Part shown: in pieces, positions 1 to 11,200 of the stretch
How the letters are laid out: the number at the start of each line of letters is the position of its first letter
Numbering within the stretch: the stretch's first letter is position 1
Notes under the pieces: generated by a model
Told to the model about the DNA's origin: nothing
Seen by the model: the letters and a program-made list of their open reading frames with translations, nothing else
The model's database searches: none
Translations under genes and position numbers: made by a program
DNA from: Pseudopithomyces maydicus
Taxonomy: Eukaryota > Ascomycota > Dothideomycetes > Pleosporales > Didymosphaeriaceae
Length of the DNA stretch: 64,000 nucleotides
Assembly (NCBI GenBank): GCA_026873275.1
Contig: JANTUC010000002.1
Location: 3,162,001-3,226,000 of the forward strand
Direction of reading: 5' to 3'

Positions 1-2311
1 TCGGCCCGCTTGTTCCAAGCTGGAGCGAAGTGCCACAGACTTCTGGAGACGAGACCGGAAGCACTGGTACATCGCCAAAAATTCCTCTGGAGCCTCTTTT
101 CCAAGAGAAACGACTTCTACGTCTTGAACCTGGCCTCCCAGGTCACTTGGACACATTGGCGTTTGTGGATGCCGAGAAAAAGGAAGAAGCACTAGCGCCT
201 GCATTAATTGAAATTACGCCACGAGCATACGGTCTCAGCTCACGCGATGTCCTGGCAGCCATGGGTCAATTGCAGGATCGAACCACTGGTCTGGAATGCG
301 CAGGGATTATTACTGCCGTTGGACAAGAGGCCCAAGACCAGGGTTTCCATGTCGGTGACCGAGTAATGGCGCTACTAGATGGTTCCTCCTTTGCCAATCG
401 TATCCAGGTTCATTGGCATGGAGTCGTGCAGATAGCCAGCGACATGGATTTCAATCATGCTGCTTCGCTTCCGCTGGCGTTTACCATGGCCTATGCTGGT
501 CTCATAGACACAGCGCGTCTATCATCTGGACAAAGCATTCTCATCCACGCTGCAGCTGGAGCTTTTGGACAGGCTGCTATCATGTTGGCAAAGCACGTGG
601 GGGTGACCGAGATTTACGCCACGGCAGGATCTCAGGAGAAGCGAGATATCCTTATTCGCGAGCATGGCTTTCCTCCCGAACGCATTTTCAGCAGTCGTGA
701 TTCGCTGTTCGTCCCAGAGATTATGGCTGCCACCAAGGGACGCGGAGTTGACGTGGTCTTCAACTCGCTCCCTGGTCCATTGCTGCAGGCAAGCTTGAGG
801 GTGGTTGCATCTCTTGGTTCACTGATTGATATCGGCAAGAAAGACTTCGAGGCCAACAGCCTAATTGGGTCGGAAGCATTTTCTCGTGGCCTGTCACTAA
901 CATCGCTCGATGCTCCTACACTCCTGCGCAACCGGGGACCTCGCGTTCACTTTATACTAAGTGAAATCAACCATCTGATTGGACAAGGGGCCCTGAGACC
1001 GGTCTCTCCCATCAATGAACACTCCATGCAGGATGTCCAAAAGGCATTCCAATACGTCCAATCAGGTAGACATACTGGCAAAGTTATACTATCTGTGGGG
1101 GCCGAGAGCCAGGTCCACGTGGTCCCAAGGCCGAGAGGCATAACTCCCGAAAACCGACTGAGATCCGACGCATCATACCTCGTGGTGGGGGTGTGGGGGG
1201 TATCGGACGTTCTGTCGCACACTGGTTAGTTGCCCATGGGGCAAAGCACTTGATCCTACTATCGCGGAGCGCCGGGGTCCTAGGTGCTGCAGAAAATAAA
1301 GTTTCAGAGGGGGCTTCCTTCGTGCGTGAGCTACGCGAAACGGGCTGTCGGGTGAAGCCCGTGAGCTGTGACGTGAGTTCGGCTGCATCTCTGGCCCTGG
1401 CCCTCAAAGGCTGCGAAAATGAGGGCTTCCCACCAGTACGCGGTGTTGTGCAAGGTGCTATGCTCTTGCGCGATGCCGTCTTCGAGCAGATGACGCTGGA
1501 ATCCTGGCGAGATGGTCTCTCGCCAAAGATGAATGGCACCTGGAACCTTCATACGCAATACTCCAATCCGGGTTCGCTGGACTTTTTCGTCATGTTGTCT
1601 TCTGTCTCCGGAGTGGTCGGTATTGCATCCCAAGCCAACTACGCTGCTGGAGGTTCTTACGAGGATGCAATGGCTCGGTGGCGCCAGGCCCGTGGTCTTC
1701 CTGGTGTGGCGCTTGATCTTGGCCCGCTTTCAGATATCGGCTATGTGGCTAAAACTGACAAAGTCGCCGAGCGTCTGCGTAAAGAAGGCGATTTTACCAT
1801 GCTTGAAGAGGCTACTGTCCTCCGCGCCCTCAACGTCGCCGTTCTCCAACCGCAGGATGCCAGGTCACAAATCATCGTAGGTCTCAATGCAAGCTCTGGG
1901 CCGCAATGGGATCTCGATGGTCGTTCTCAACTTGGTAGAGATGCTCGTTTCCTTCCGTTGCGACCACGCGTCAAGTCAACCAAAACTGGACCTGTCGACA
2001 CCAATGACAGTGTCTCACTGTCTTCGCAGCTTCAAGAGGCTGGTTCCGTTGATGAGGGTAGTGCCCTAATCAGCGCCGCCATTGCAGCGAAACTAGCGGA
2101 CACTTTCATGATCCCCGTGGAGGAAATCGATGTCAGCAAACCGCCAGCGCACTTTGGCGTCGACTCTCTGGTTGCCGTTGAGCTCCGCAACATGCTCGTC
2201 TTACAGGCTGGTGCCGATGTTTCCATTTTCAATATCCTGCAGACTGGTTCACTAGCAGCCTTGGCCACGGAAGTAGCCGAGAAGAGTAGATTTGTGACCG
2301 GGGCTCCTTAG
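1..2311 (+). CDS. Highly reducing polyketide synthase, C-terminal part (ER-KR-ACP), truncated at the window edge
   Basis: The reading frame is already open at base 1, so KS, AT and DH (and any MT) lie outside the window. Visible domains in order are an enoyl reductase (about 180-1100; nucleotide-binding stretch around 535-560), a ketoreductase (about 1170-1850; Rossmann GGxGGIG, Ser of the LSS motif, Tyr of ANYAAG) and a terminal carrier domain with phosphopantetheine serine in GVDSL (codon 2165-2167). There is no thioesterase or other releasing domain, as is usual for an HR-PKS that hands its chain to a partner. The frame changes at a G-run (1187-1200), exactly inside the KR glycine motif. 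One added G in the first run restores GGVGGIG, so a base is probably missing from the assembly. The KR has Gly where the family usually has Asn four residues after the catalytic Tyr. The likely role is to supply the starter chain to the NR-PKS at 8.2-15.4 kb. Confidence 0.93.
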
Positions 2312-3019
2312 TAGGTACCCCAGTCGCCTAATTACATGCATGCATATGATCAGAATATACGTGGGAGCGGAGGCTGGGCAGTTGGATCTCTTTGTGTAGT
2401 TGTACATAGATTAATTGATCGTCAATTTTCCTGCTATCTCAGTTGAATTCTACAGTAACGAGCTAAATTCACGGTCTTGCTAATAGCTAATTGGAGGCCC
2501 TGCAGTACGGTAGATTGAAATTAGAATAAATTAGAAACTATTAGAGTCAGCTTAAATTAGACAAGGGCTTAATTGAGGTACATTCTGGAGTCAGTGAAAA
2601 GCAGGGCTGTCATTATTGGTTGTCGTGACAGCATCACCCCAATATGACGTTTTCAGAGATTTAGATTCTTCCTCCTCATAGACAGTGACACAAAGTAACA
2701 TACAGGGAGATATCAAGGAATCGGATCCCGACTTTTTCCAGCCTCTTGGGTGGAAGAAAACCCTGATTAGCTTCTTGAATCTCGTTGGTCAATTACTCCC
2801 GTGTTACCTGACACGGGCATGAGAGTCAATCGGAACGACTCAGTCCCCCCTGTTAAGACGCGATTTGATACAAGGAATTTGGGTACCAAAAAGACACCCC
2901 TGTAATTCTACTCTCATTCTTCAATCCTTGTTCCGGGACAGCATACAATTCTACGTACATGAAGAATTACGATTCTATTCATATGCAATATTACCAGCTA
3001 CGAGAGATGAAATATGAAA
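2312..3019. other. Intergenic, shared 3' region of convergent genes
   Basis: This stretch separates the convergent HR-PKS and regulator genes. It is AT-rich, with several TTAGA/ATTAG-type stretches around 2500-2560. I see no coding potential, RNA gene or mobile-element signature. It presumably holds both 3' UTRs and polyadenylation sites. Confidence 0.6.
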
Positions 3020-5041
3020 TTAAGGCTGGGTATTTGTCAAAAGCTGGAGAAACGACTGTGAAAGTCTATTCTGGTTGTACGGCGCCTGCAACGCCGTTAC
3101 GATCGATGGAATAAGCTTATTATATGCATCGTTCAGCTCGGGATGCGCCTGAGCAAATCTGGCACCCAACAGCAACAAAATAGGCGTCAGAGGATGTGTC
3201 TGGAACTGCTGCCCCAACGTTGCGATAAGCAGTGCCGAGTCAAGCACTGCGTCGAAAGACTGTTGTTGCGATTCCTTCAAGAGTGCCTTTGTCAACTGCA
3301 TCGCCTGTGGCTCTGAGCCTAAAGGCTTGGAGTGAAGTAAGTCATACAGGATAAGCACTGCGAGTCGCTCGGCCAGCGCGGTAAACGTGCGGACGGGGTC
3401 CAAACACTCGAGCGACGTGTGCATCAGGAGTACTTGGAAGCGCTGCGCTAAAAGCGCATTCAAAGAGCGGTGTTCGCGACAAAACTCGTAGGTGGCTTCA
3501 CGCGTTTTTACAGGGAGGCTTTGCTTGTGTTGAAGAACCCGCCCGCAGATGGTAGCCCCAATGATGGTCTCCGTAAAAGACGAGAGATCGTTTTCTGACC
3601 ATTCCAAGTCCGAAAGTATGTCATTGAGGAACTTCATCTCGATGGAGCGCCCGCTCGTAAAGTTGGCTTCGGGGGATGGCAGTCGCGTACGGATGACTGG
3701 CTCGTTGATGAAGGAGTGAAGTCCGTCGACCATGCTGGTGAAACGGTCGATGGTGTAAGCCAGCCAAAATGTACGTCGTTTTGTCTCGGTATCCACCCAG
3801 TCGTCTTTGCATTGCATCTGCATGTTCTGCTGCCCTTGGTCTTGTGGCGTCGTGAGAGATACCAAAGGATTTTTCCCATCAATCTCGTATAGCCGTAACA
3901 TCTGGATCACACGAAAGGCTTTCCCGGCGGACATCATTCCTCTTTGGTAATCGTCGCATGTCATCTCATACATCGCAAGTAAAAGCCATGCTTGAGCTTG
4001 CTCGATGGACACCTGCTGTTGTGGTTCTTCAGAGTCCAGTACCTGTAGAGCCTGCTTTGTTTCCACATATAATTGACGCCCGGCGGTCTGGAAGTGACTC
4101 GATAGCGACGAAGCCATGGTCCACATGGCATATTGTAAACAAATCTTTTGACTACTTTTATGTTGCTGTTTTGACCACGACCGGTATCGATTTGCTTGTA
4201 TTATCGGTGCATACGAGTATGCGCGGTCAAAGAATAATTGGTCTCTACAGCAAGAATTAGCGAACATCCAGAGCCCAACGAGTACGGTCCCCGGAACGGC
4301 AAACTCACAGATCATTATGTAATATGGGAGTAATGTCAAATTTGGCTGTCATGGTGGGTTGCAATGTTTGTGAAAATTCATTGAGGGCCGGATCAATTAG
4401 ACTTGGGAACGAGTCGTCAATACAGTTCCAAGAATTCAGTCTCGACATAGAAAACTCCGAACCTATCGGTGTGGCCAGCCAGCTCTGCACATCGGAAAGT
4501 GTGATGGGTGATGTTGCACCGATAGTCTGGTCTTGATTGCTGCCCATCCTGCTTTCGTCTTCGGCGTTCCTAGGTATTGTACCCTGAAGATCTGAGATAT
4601 CAGGTATGTTGGAGTTCAACTCTTGGTTTGGTGTACTCGTTGGTGTCACAGTATTGGAACTTCTATCTATTTGTTGCTTTTCCAGCTGGCTCTGTAAATC
4701 CTCTACTTATGTAAGTCCAAAATGCACTACTGATATATTAAATATACAAAGCGCACTCACCGATCTTGTTTTGTAGAGTCTTCAGATAGCCCTTCTTTGG
4801 CCCTCTAGGAGGACAGTTCTCCCTCACGACACATCTCGCCCCTGAGGTCGCACAAGCCATGCACTGCGGTGTCCCTCGATCACATCTGATCCTTTTCCTG
4901 CGACACTCTTCGCACTTGAAACTCGAATGTTAGTCATTGATTACGATGATCTGCCAATATTCTAGGAATTCTGATATGACATTGACAAATAATAAGACTC
5001 ACTGCGATTCCTGACTGCTGTCTCCGTCCTGTCGAAGTCAT
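3020..5041 (-). CDS. Zn2Cys6 transcription factor with fungal middle homology region
   Basis: Four exons join in frame: 5041-5003, 4914-4761, 4705-4309 and 4244-3020, giving 604 residues. Exon 2 opens directly on the zinc cluster, with cysteines at residues 14, 17, 24, 31, 34 and 41 (C-x2-C-x6-C-x6-C-x2-C-x6-C). A basic linker and a short coiled stretch (VEDLQSQLEKQQ) follow, as expected for a dimeric binuclear-cluster activator. The C-terminal part has the hydrophobic character of the fungal transcription-factor middle homology region. Donors are GTGAGT; the first intron has a good branch site (GACTAAC). Its place between the HR-PKS and the other biosynthetic genes suggests it is the pathway-specific activator, which is an inference from position. 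A 9-bp inverted repeat lies about 125 bp upstream of the start. Confidence 0.9.
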
Positions 5042-6507
5042 CTCTGCTTAAGTTGATGACGCAGCGTAATATGACAAAGAAGTGTCGATGAACTTCAGCC
5101 CCAATCCCTTCTCACAATATACAACCGGTATCCTGGGATTTATAGGTTCATTCGGCGTAACGAAGGGTTAGGGTATAAGGTAACCCTAACCTCGTTGCCC
5201 ATGAGTTTTGGACCATTTTCTTCGGGATTCAAATCATTGGCTCTCGGTGTTTAAGGGTCTTCTGTGCCTCCGGCTACGCTCGGTGCAGCTGCATCAGAGA
5301 TACAAGTTACGGGAGGCGTACTTATTATGAGTGAAATTGTCACAACAAAGATTTGTTCGATCCCGCGCAAAATGCGATATCCAAGATTTGCGAACAACGT
5401 AAGGAAAGCCTAAGACATGAGTCCTATTCTTTATCTGGACATCGCGATGGGCAGGTTCCAAGGAATATCGGATACATTGCAGGCGAATTAACATGTAGGT
5501 CTTCACTCCCTGCCGAAAGTGGCGTCGCGGGGCTAGGAATCCTCCTCGTAAGACCCTAGCATCTAAACGGTCAATAAGACCAACCATAGTTAGCTCATAT
5601 ATGCAATTGAATATTGACGCGTGTTGCAGGGGCCAAAAGCTCGGGCCGCCTTGATATGGGTTTCTGGAATCGAGTGCACATGCTAATACAGTGGAGTCAA
5701 GCCGGAGTAGGTATTTAAGTGATTACCTGATCAGCGGCATACACCGTAGCGTGCCACATGGAAGCTGACAACAAGCTTTTAGTAGAAAGCCCTAAGTTTA
5801 ATTTCGCATTATGTTATTCAAGTCCCAAAAAATATTCAGTGTTGTATGTATGCTTCACGTGTGCACCTTCGCCTTACGGCGGGCGTTTCGCAGATGTTAA
5901 GAAAATAGCATAAATTACTTGAATAAACCCCTTTATCCCCTTGGTACTTATCGTAAACGGTCTAGTGTCTCTTTCCAAGCTCTCTATGTTTATCTAACTG
6001 CCATCGATTCAATTAACTATACAGCATCTCGCAGGTTTGGACCGCCTACCCGTGCAAGACGACAGTTCACTTCCCTTACCCACATATCCACTCCTCAAGC
6101 TCAACCATCTCTGCATGTCGATAAGCCCCTCGAGGGCAAAGAAGCGAATCAAGCGCGCTACGGCTGTGCAGCAGGTTATGCTTTCCAACCCGCTTACCCC
6201 GTAGAATTCCCATAGTATTCAAGTGTGTGTGCTGATGCCATGTTCGACTCCGCTCCGATTGATGTAACAAGCGACGCTGGCGATGGTGAAGTAGTACAGA
6301 GGCGGGAGTGCGCGTTAGTGCTTATGTCAGGCCAAGGTTTTAGTCAGGTAGCCTAACGAGTACGGACAAAATCAGCCCATTCTGCCTTGATTGGGATATA
6401 GGCATTGCGTGTACTGTAATGTTCATCTCCTTCCTAACATGATTTAGACTTACCCCTTAAGTTGACAGGGCAGAGGCATACATGACCTTCACGACTTCAC
6501 CACGTCC
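5042..6507. other. Intergenic region upstream of the regulator and of the hydrolase
   Basis: This is the divergent region between the minus-strand regulator and the plus-strand hydrolase. Apart from the inverted repeat at 5166-5191 I see no supported gene. Short open frames on both strands (for example 5294-5587 and 5919-6215) match nothing I recognise and have no start context or neighbouring exons. Confidence 0.55.
5166..5191. repeat. Telomere-like inverted repeat GGTTAGGGT / ACCCTAACC
   Basis: Two perfect 9-bp arms (5166-5174 and 5183-5191) are separated by 8 bp. Each arm contains the telomere hexamer TTAGGG or its complement. It lies about 125 bp upstream of the start codon of the Zn2Cys6 gene. 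It is too short to be an interstitial telomere; it could be a dyad binding site, including an autoregulatory one. Confidence 0.6.
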
Positions 6508-7671
6508 ATGATGGCTTCGGTTCTGGTATCTCTTCTATACTACTGCGTCTTTATACACGTTAATTACGCATCACTAGCTGCTGGACAATTGGTCTTCCCT
6601 GTCCCAAGCGGTCAATATGCAGTCGCTCATAGCACGCTTAAACTCACCGACGACTCCCGAGTTGACCCCTACGACCCCAATCATGGGAAGCGGAATGTCA
6701 TGATCTCCCTTTTCTATCCGATATCTCGCTATGCATGTGAGCAAACGTGTCCAATTCCATACATGCCTACCATCACTGCGACCTACGTTGACACCTTCGC
6801 CGCTCAATTTGGGGTTCCAAACGGTACATTCGGGTCTATCCAGATGCAAGTATGCTGCAAATCATCTCGGCGCGCGGTTAAAGATGTCGGAAAGTTCCCA
6901 CTTGTATTATTCTCTCCCGGCTTGGGTAGCACTCGGCTAGTGTACAATGTGCTTGCAGAATCGCTAGCGAGTGCGGGTTATGCAGTTGCCACGATGGATC
7001 ATGCATTTGAGGCGCTTGTGGTTGAGTATCCTGATGGGTCATTCACACCCGGACTCGACGCGTCGTACTGGAACCCGAGCATACCCGGAAGACTAGAGTC
7101 ACTCTTGGATGTGCGAGTTGAGGACGGCCGCTTCGTCTTATCGCAGCTCGGGCGCAAAGATGTGGTCCAGAAATTGGCACCCGGGTCGGCGTTTGGATTC
7201 GATACCAGCCGTGTAGCATTCTACGGTCATTCGTTCGGTGGGGCCACAGCAATCTCCGCACTCAAGGGCGACACACGCTTCACCGGGGCCATCAATCTGG
7301 ACGGCACACAGTACGGAAATCAAACTGATGTCAAGAAACCCGCCCTACTATTTGGCCGAGCAGAACCAAGTCCGCACAATCGTACGAACGATCCTAGCTG
7401 GGAAGATGTTTGGAAAAATTTGAAGGGATGGAGAAGAGAGCTCGGATTGAAAAATATAGAGCACTCTACGTTCAGTGATTATCCATTACTCCTCAAGCTG
7501 ATTGGGTTACCGATTTCTGTCGAGCCGATCATTGGGAGCCTGGATGGTTACAGAAGCTTTGAGATCATTACAACGTATATCGAGGCGTTTATGGATTACG
7601 TGTTGAAAGGGAGGAAGAGTGAGCTTTTTGATGGACCGAGCAAGAAGTTTCCTGAGATTGTAGTGGGATAA
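6508..7671 (+). CDS. Secreted alpha/beta hydrolase, PAF-acetylhydrolase-like
   Basis: A single exon of 387 residues. The N-terminus is a hydrophobic signal-peptide-like stretch of about 26 residues, and several N-x-S/T sites follow (for example NGT, NQT, NRT), so the protein is probably secreted or enters the secretory pathway. The nucleophile is Ser242 in GHSFGG, the acid is probably the Asp in INLDGTQ, and the catalytic His is probably His319 in EHSTFSD. That last motif resembles the H-x-x-F-S-D of PAF acetylhydrolases. ATG codons are adjacent at 6508 and 6511. The family hydrolyses esters. In a polyketide cluster it could trim an ester or a stalled chain, but the substrate cannot be read from the sequence. 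Alternatively it is a general secreted esterase caught between cluster genes. Confidence 0.85.
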   Translation: MMASVLVSLLYYCVFIHVNYASLAAGQLVFPVPSGQYAVAHSTLKLTDDSRVDPYDPNHGKRNVMISLFYPISRYACEQTCPIPYMPTITATYVDTFAAQFGVPNGTFGSIQMQVCCKSSRRAVKDVGKFPLVLFSPGLGSTRLVYNVLAESLASAGYAVATMDHAFEALVVEYPDGSFTPGLDASYWNPSIPGRLESLLDVRVEDGRFVLSQLGRKDVVQKLAPGSAFGFDTSRVAFYGHSFGGATAISALKGDTRFTGAINLDGTQYGNQTDVKKPALLFGRAEPSPHNRTNDPSWEDVWKNLKGWRRELGLKNIEHSTFSDYPLLLKLIGLPISVEPIIGSLDGYRSFEIITTYIEAFMDYVLKGRKSELFDGPSKKFPEIVVG

Positions 7672-8240
7672 TGTAGTTTTTCTCTAGACCTATGATTTGT
7701 GCATTGGTCAAAAGGTGTCGAGGCAACGCGACGGCGTAAAAATTGGTTGGAAAAAAGAGTGTCTTGCCTCTGGACAGCGGAAAAATGTAATGTATAAAAA
7801 GGTTGTGCGTAAAAAGCTGCTGGAACACAATACTAGAACTAACGCAGAAACTAGATTGTACAATAATGCAGTTTTTACAGCTTGATATAGAGGTTATAAA
7901 GTAATCATAAAGTTGTTGCCTAACCAGGGTATCAATACTAATTTTATCTAGCCATTACTCGAAAAGGGTATTAATAGTAACGTTTGGGGGGATCCAAAAC
8001 AGTGTACTCTGAACAGCTTAATATTTTAAGTAGAAGTAACAGGGACGCCTGGCATACACGTATCCATGTTCCTTGCGCACGCCGTTTTTTCATGGATTGT
8101 ATGTGATCGGAAATCTGCACGTGACATCTAAAGCGTCTATCAAACTTCACAGCTGCATTAGGCCGTGCCACACCGCCATATCCTACACACGCGTGAACAA
8201 TACCAGGAATTAAACGCCTGAAATATGACCAAATGCTAAA
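7672..8240. other. Intergenic, shared 3' region
   Basis: AT-rich spacer between the 3' ends of the hydrolase and the NR-PKS genes. It includes one CACGTG at about 8117. No gene or repeat is supported. Confidence 0.55.
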
Positions 8241-11200
8241 CTACATCTGAGAAGCGCCGCTGAGGAAACCCATTTTCATCCAAGTCGACACATAAGACGC
8301 CACCAACTCGGCGCTTACCGGCCCTTCTACGGCCATGGTTTTCGAATGTTCGCTAGCTCGTTGAGTATCCAGAATAATTCCACCACATGCCATGCGTTCA
8401 AAATGCGGCTCCAAGAACCCCATCAAGCGGGCTGCCGGGTTCTCCGCTTCGGAGTCTGACGATCCACGAACCAGTTCGATCCAATCTGAGAAAGAAACTT
8501 TCGCATCTGAAGGTAGACCAAGAGAAGCCATCAGCATGGACGACATCTCCTCCCAAGGCTGTCCAACGGGGTTATCAATGTGGTACACCGGATGTGCCTC
8601 ACCTTCCACTGTCGCATCGTGGTGGCTCTCCAACTTCAACAGGTCAACCATGACCGCAGCGGACCGATCTACAGGTAGCCAATGTAGCACACCTTTCAGA
8701 TCAGGCCAAGCTTGAAGCGTTTGCGCGCTCTTAACAATAAACGGGAAATGCTCCACCGGATTCCAGAAGCCGCTGCGGGTCGACCCGGTGATCTGGCCAG
8801 GTCGACACACAGACGCGCGAAACAGACGCGGGTGACGGCGCAGGGTTTCGCTGAGCATGCGCTCACAAACCCATTTAGCTTCGTTATAACCGCTAGGCAT
8901 GACTGCGGCGAAAGGCATCGGCTGCTCGAGCACGGTGGACTCTTTCGACATGCCAGTCACGCCAATCGAAGAGACAAATTGGAATCCGATCGTGCGTGGC
9001 GCAACAGTGCTAGCCATCTCACGCGCCAAATCGAGCAAATTCCTCATCACCTTGATCTGGGACTCAAATCCCTTCAGCGGACGCGTTGCGCTCATCGGCC
9101 ACGCATTGTGGATGATGTGGGTGCCGTGGTGGGCCAGCCAGGTATACTCAGCAGCAGGGAGACCTAACCCGGGCTTCGAAGTGTCGGTGTCGTACACACG
9201 TAGCTTTGATAGCGCAGCTGAGGATAGCTCAATGCCTTTTGTAGATAGCGCTGTCGTCTGACGCTTAGCGGCAGTCATATTACCAACAGGGCGGTTGATG
9301 CACACAACGGTAGCGACATCGGATCGTCCGGCTAACGCCCCCACCAGATGAGATCCAAGACTGCCGGAAGCGCCTGTTACCAACACCACAGCTCCGGGAC
9401 TCGCGCGAGTGCTAAATGTGCGCTTCTTTGCGGTCTCGAGGGCTGGTGAGTCCCATCCTTTCGTATAGAGTGCCTGGAGAGGAGAAAACAGTCAGTGAAA
9501 ACTCGTCCCGACCGGCAAACTCGCCGAAAAAATAGAAAAGGGACAAAATAACAGGGGAAATGACTGCATTCGGGGTGTTAAGAAGATTACAAGCGTTGCT
9601 AAACCAGAAATTTGTGACAGTTGTGAATAGTACTGACTTTTAAATCTCAAATTCTTAAATACGTACTACAAGACGCTCTGCTTCTGCCTCGCGCGCTGAA
9701 ATAGTTTGAGTAGTTGGTGAAACTACTAAGGTCGACGTCTTTGTTGTCGCAAGATCAGGTTCTGATACCAAACTGAAGTCCGACGAGTCATCTGGTGTCG
9801 AAATATCAGAGACTGCGTCCTCATCCTGACTTTCATTCGAGAACATCTCGTCGTCTTCGTCGTCTTCAGTGTCGCCATCCTCCTGGTGTTCCATGTTTCC
9901 TCCATTCCCAGATTTCGACAACGCATTTGCCACGCATGCGATGAATTGTCGAAGTGTTGTAGCATTGTTCTGCTCTTCGTGGTCCAGAGTGCACTTGTAG
10001 GTACCCTCAACCTCCCGGGCTAGTTCCATGCCCATCAGCGAATCAATACCTAGATCAGCCATCTCGGCATCGAGCGTCATCTCGCTGGTTTCGAGACCAG
10101 AGACGCTGCTGACAAGATTGCGCACCTCTTCCGTGAGGTCACGTTTCCCTGAAACCTTAGGTTTCTTACTACTTGTTCTTCTCGTTCTTGCTTCTGGAGA
10201 TGGCTGTGCTGCCGGCGATTTGGAATTTTCGACAGGTTGAGACTGAGCCACAAGAGCAGGTACTGAAGGCGATGGTGACGTGATCGGACCTCTCACAAAT
10301 GACTTATCGGCCGTCATCCGTCCCAGAATTTTACTCATAGCTGCCTTCGCAATTCTGACGTACCGAAGGCCCAAGATTACCTCACTCAAGTTCTTGGTCT
10401 CGGCGTCGAAAATGAAAATGTCTGTCACGTAGGCCTTGTCGGACGTGCGAGTGTGGCGGGCAAGTACATGCCAAACAGCAGAACCGTTCTCTCGACCAGC
10501 AGTCTCAGTCTGAGCTTTAGGCGATCGCATGACGAGCTCCAGCCCCGTAGCGACAAACATATCGCTAGATGGTATGTCTGTGAGCAAGTTGACATACATC
10601 CCAGCAACCTGGCCGAAGGAATCCGCCTTGGGAACGTCTAGCCAGGTGTCGCCAGTGTGGCGCTTGTGTACAACGCCCGCACTCTCATCATTCCGGCCTA
10701 CGACGGACCTGACACCCTCGTAGATCGGACCGAAGTCGCACACTTCTTTGAAAGCGCGATAGACGTTGCGACCCTGAAGTGCTTCTACGCCATTGTCATT
10801 TGGTCCCAGCTCAAGGACTGCCTTGCATTGAGCGTAATTCACTACGCGCTCGTATCGACCAAATTCTTGAAGGAATGCTGGATCTGAGGCTGCACTCATG
10901 TGAATAGTCATCTCGGCGTGCTTCTCCTTGCCAGCGGTGCTCGAATCAACAACACTATGGATGAGACAGTGCCATTCGGTCTCGGCTTTGTTGAGAGGCT
11001 CGAGGTCAATGTAGTGTGTTCGGGTTGAATCAGCGCACATAGGCGAGTGACTAAGCATGTCGCGCACAATTGGTGAGTAGCCCTTTGACTTCCATTCGGG
11101 ATTCAGACTGAATAAGGTTTCGATAGCCATATCGATCTCCAACGTAGCTGGCGCAATAGGCGCTGTCAAGGCAATGACGTGAGTCGTAAACAAGCGTTGG

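Noticed and set aside
5166..5191. Interstitial telomere
   Set aside because: Only one hexamer per arm and inverted rather than tandem, so it is better described as a short dyad.
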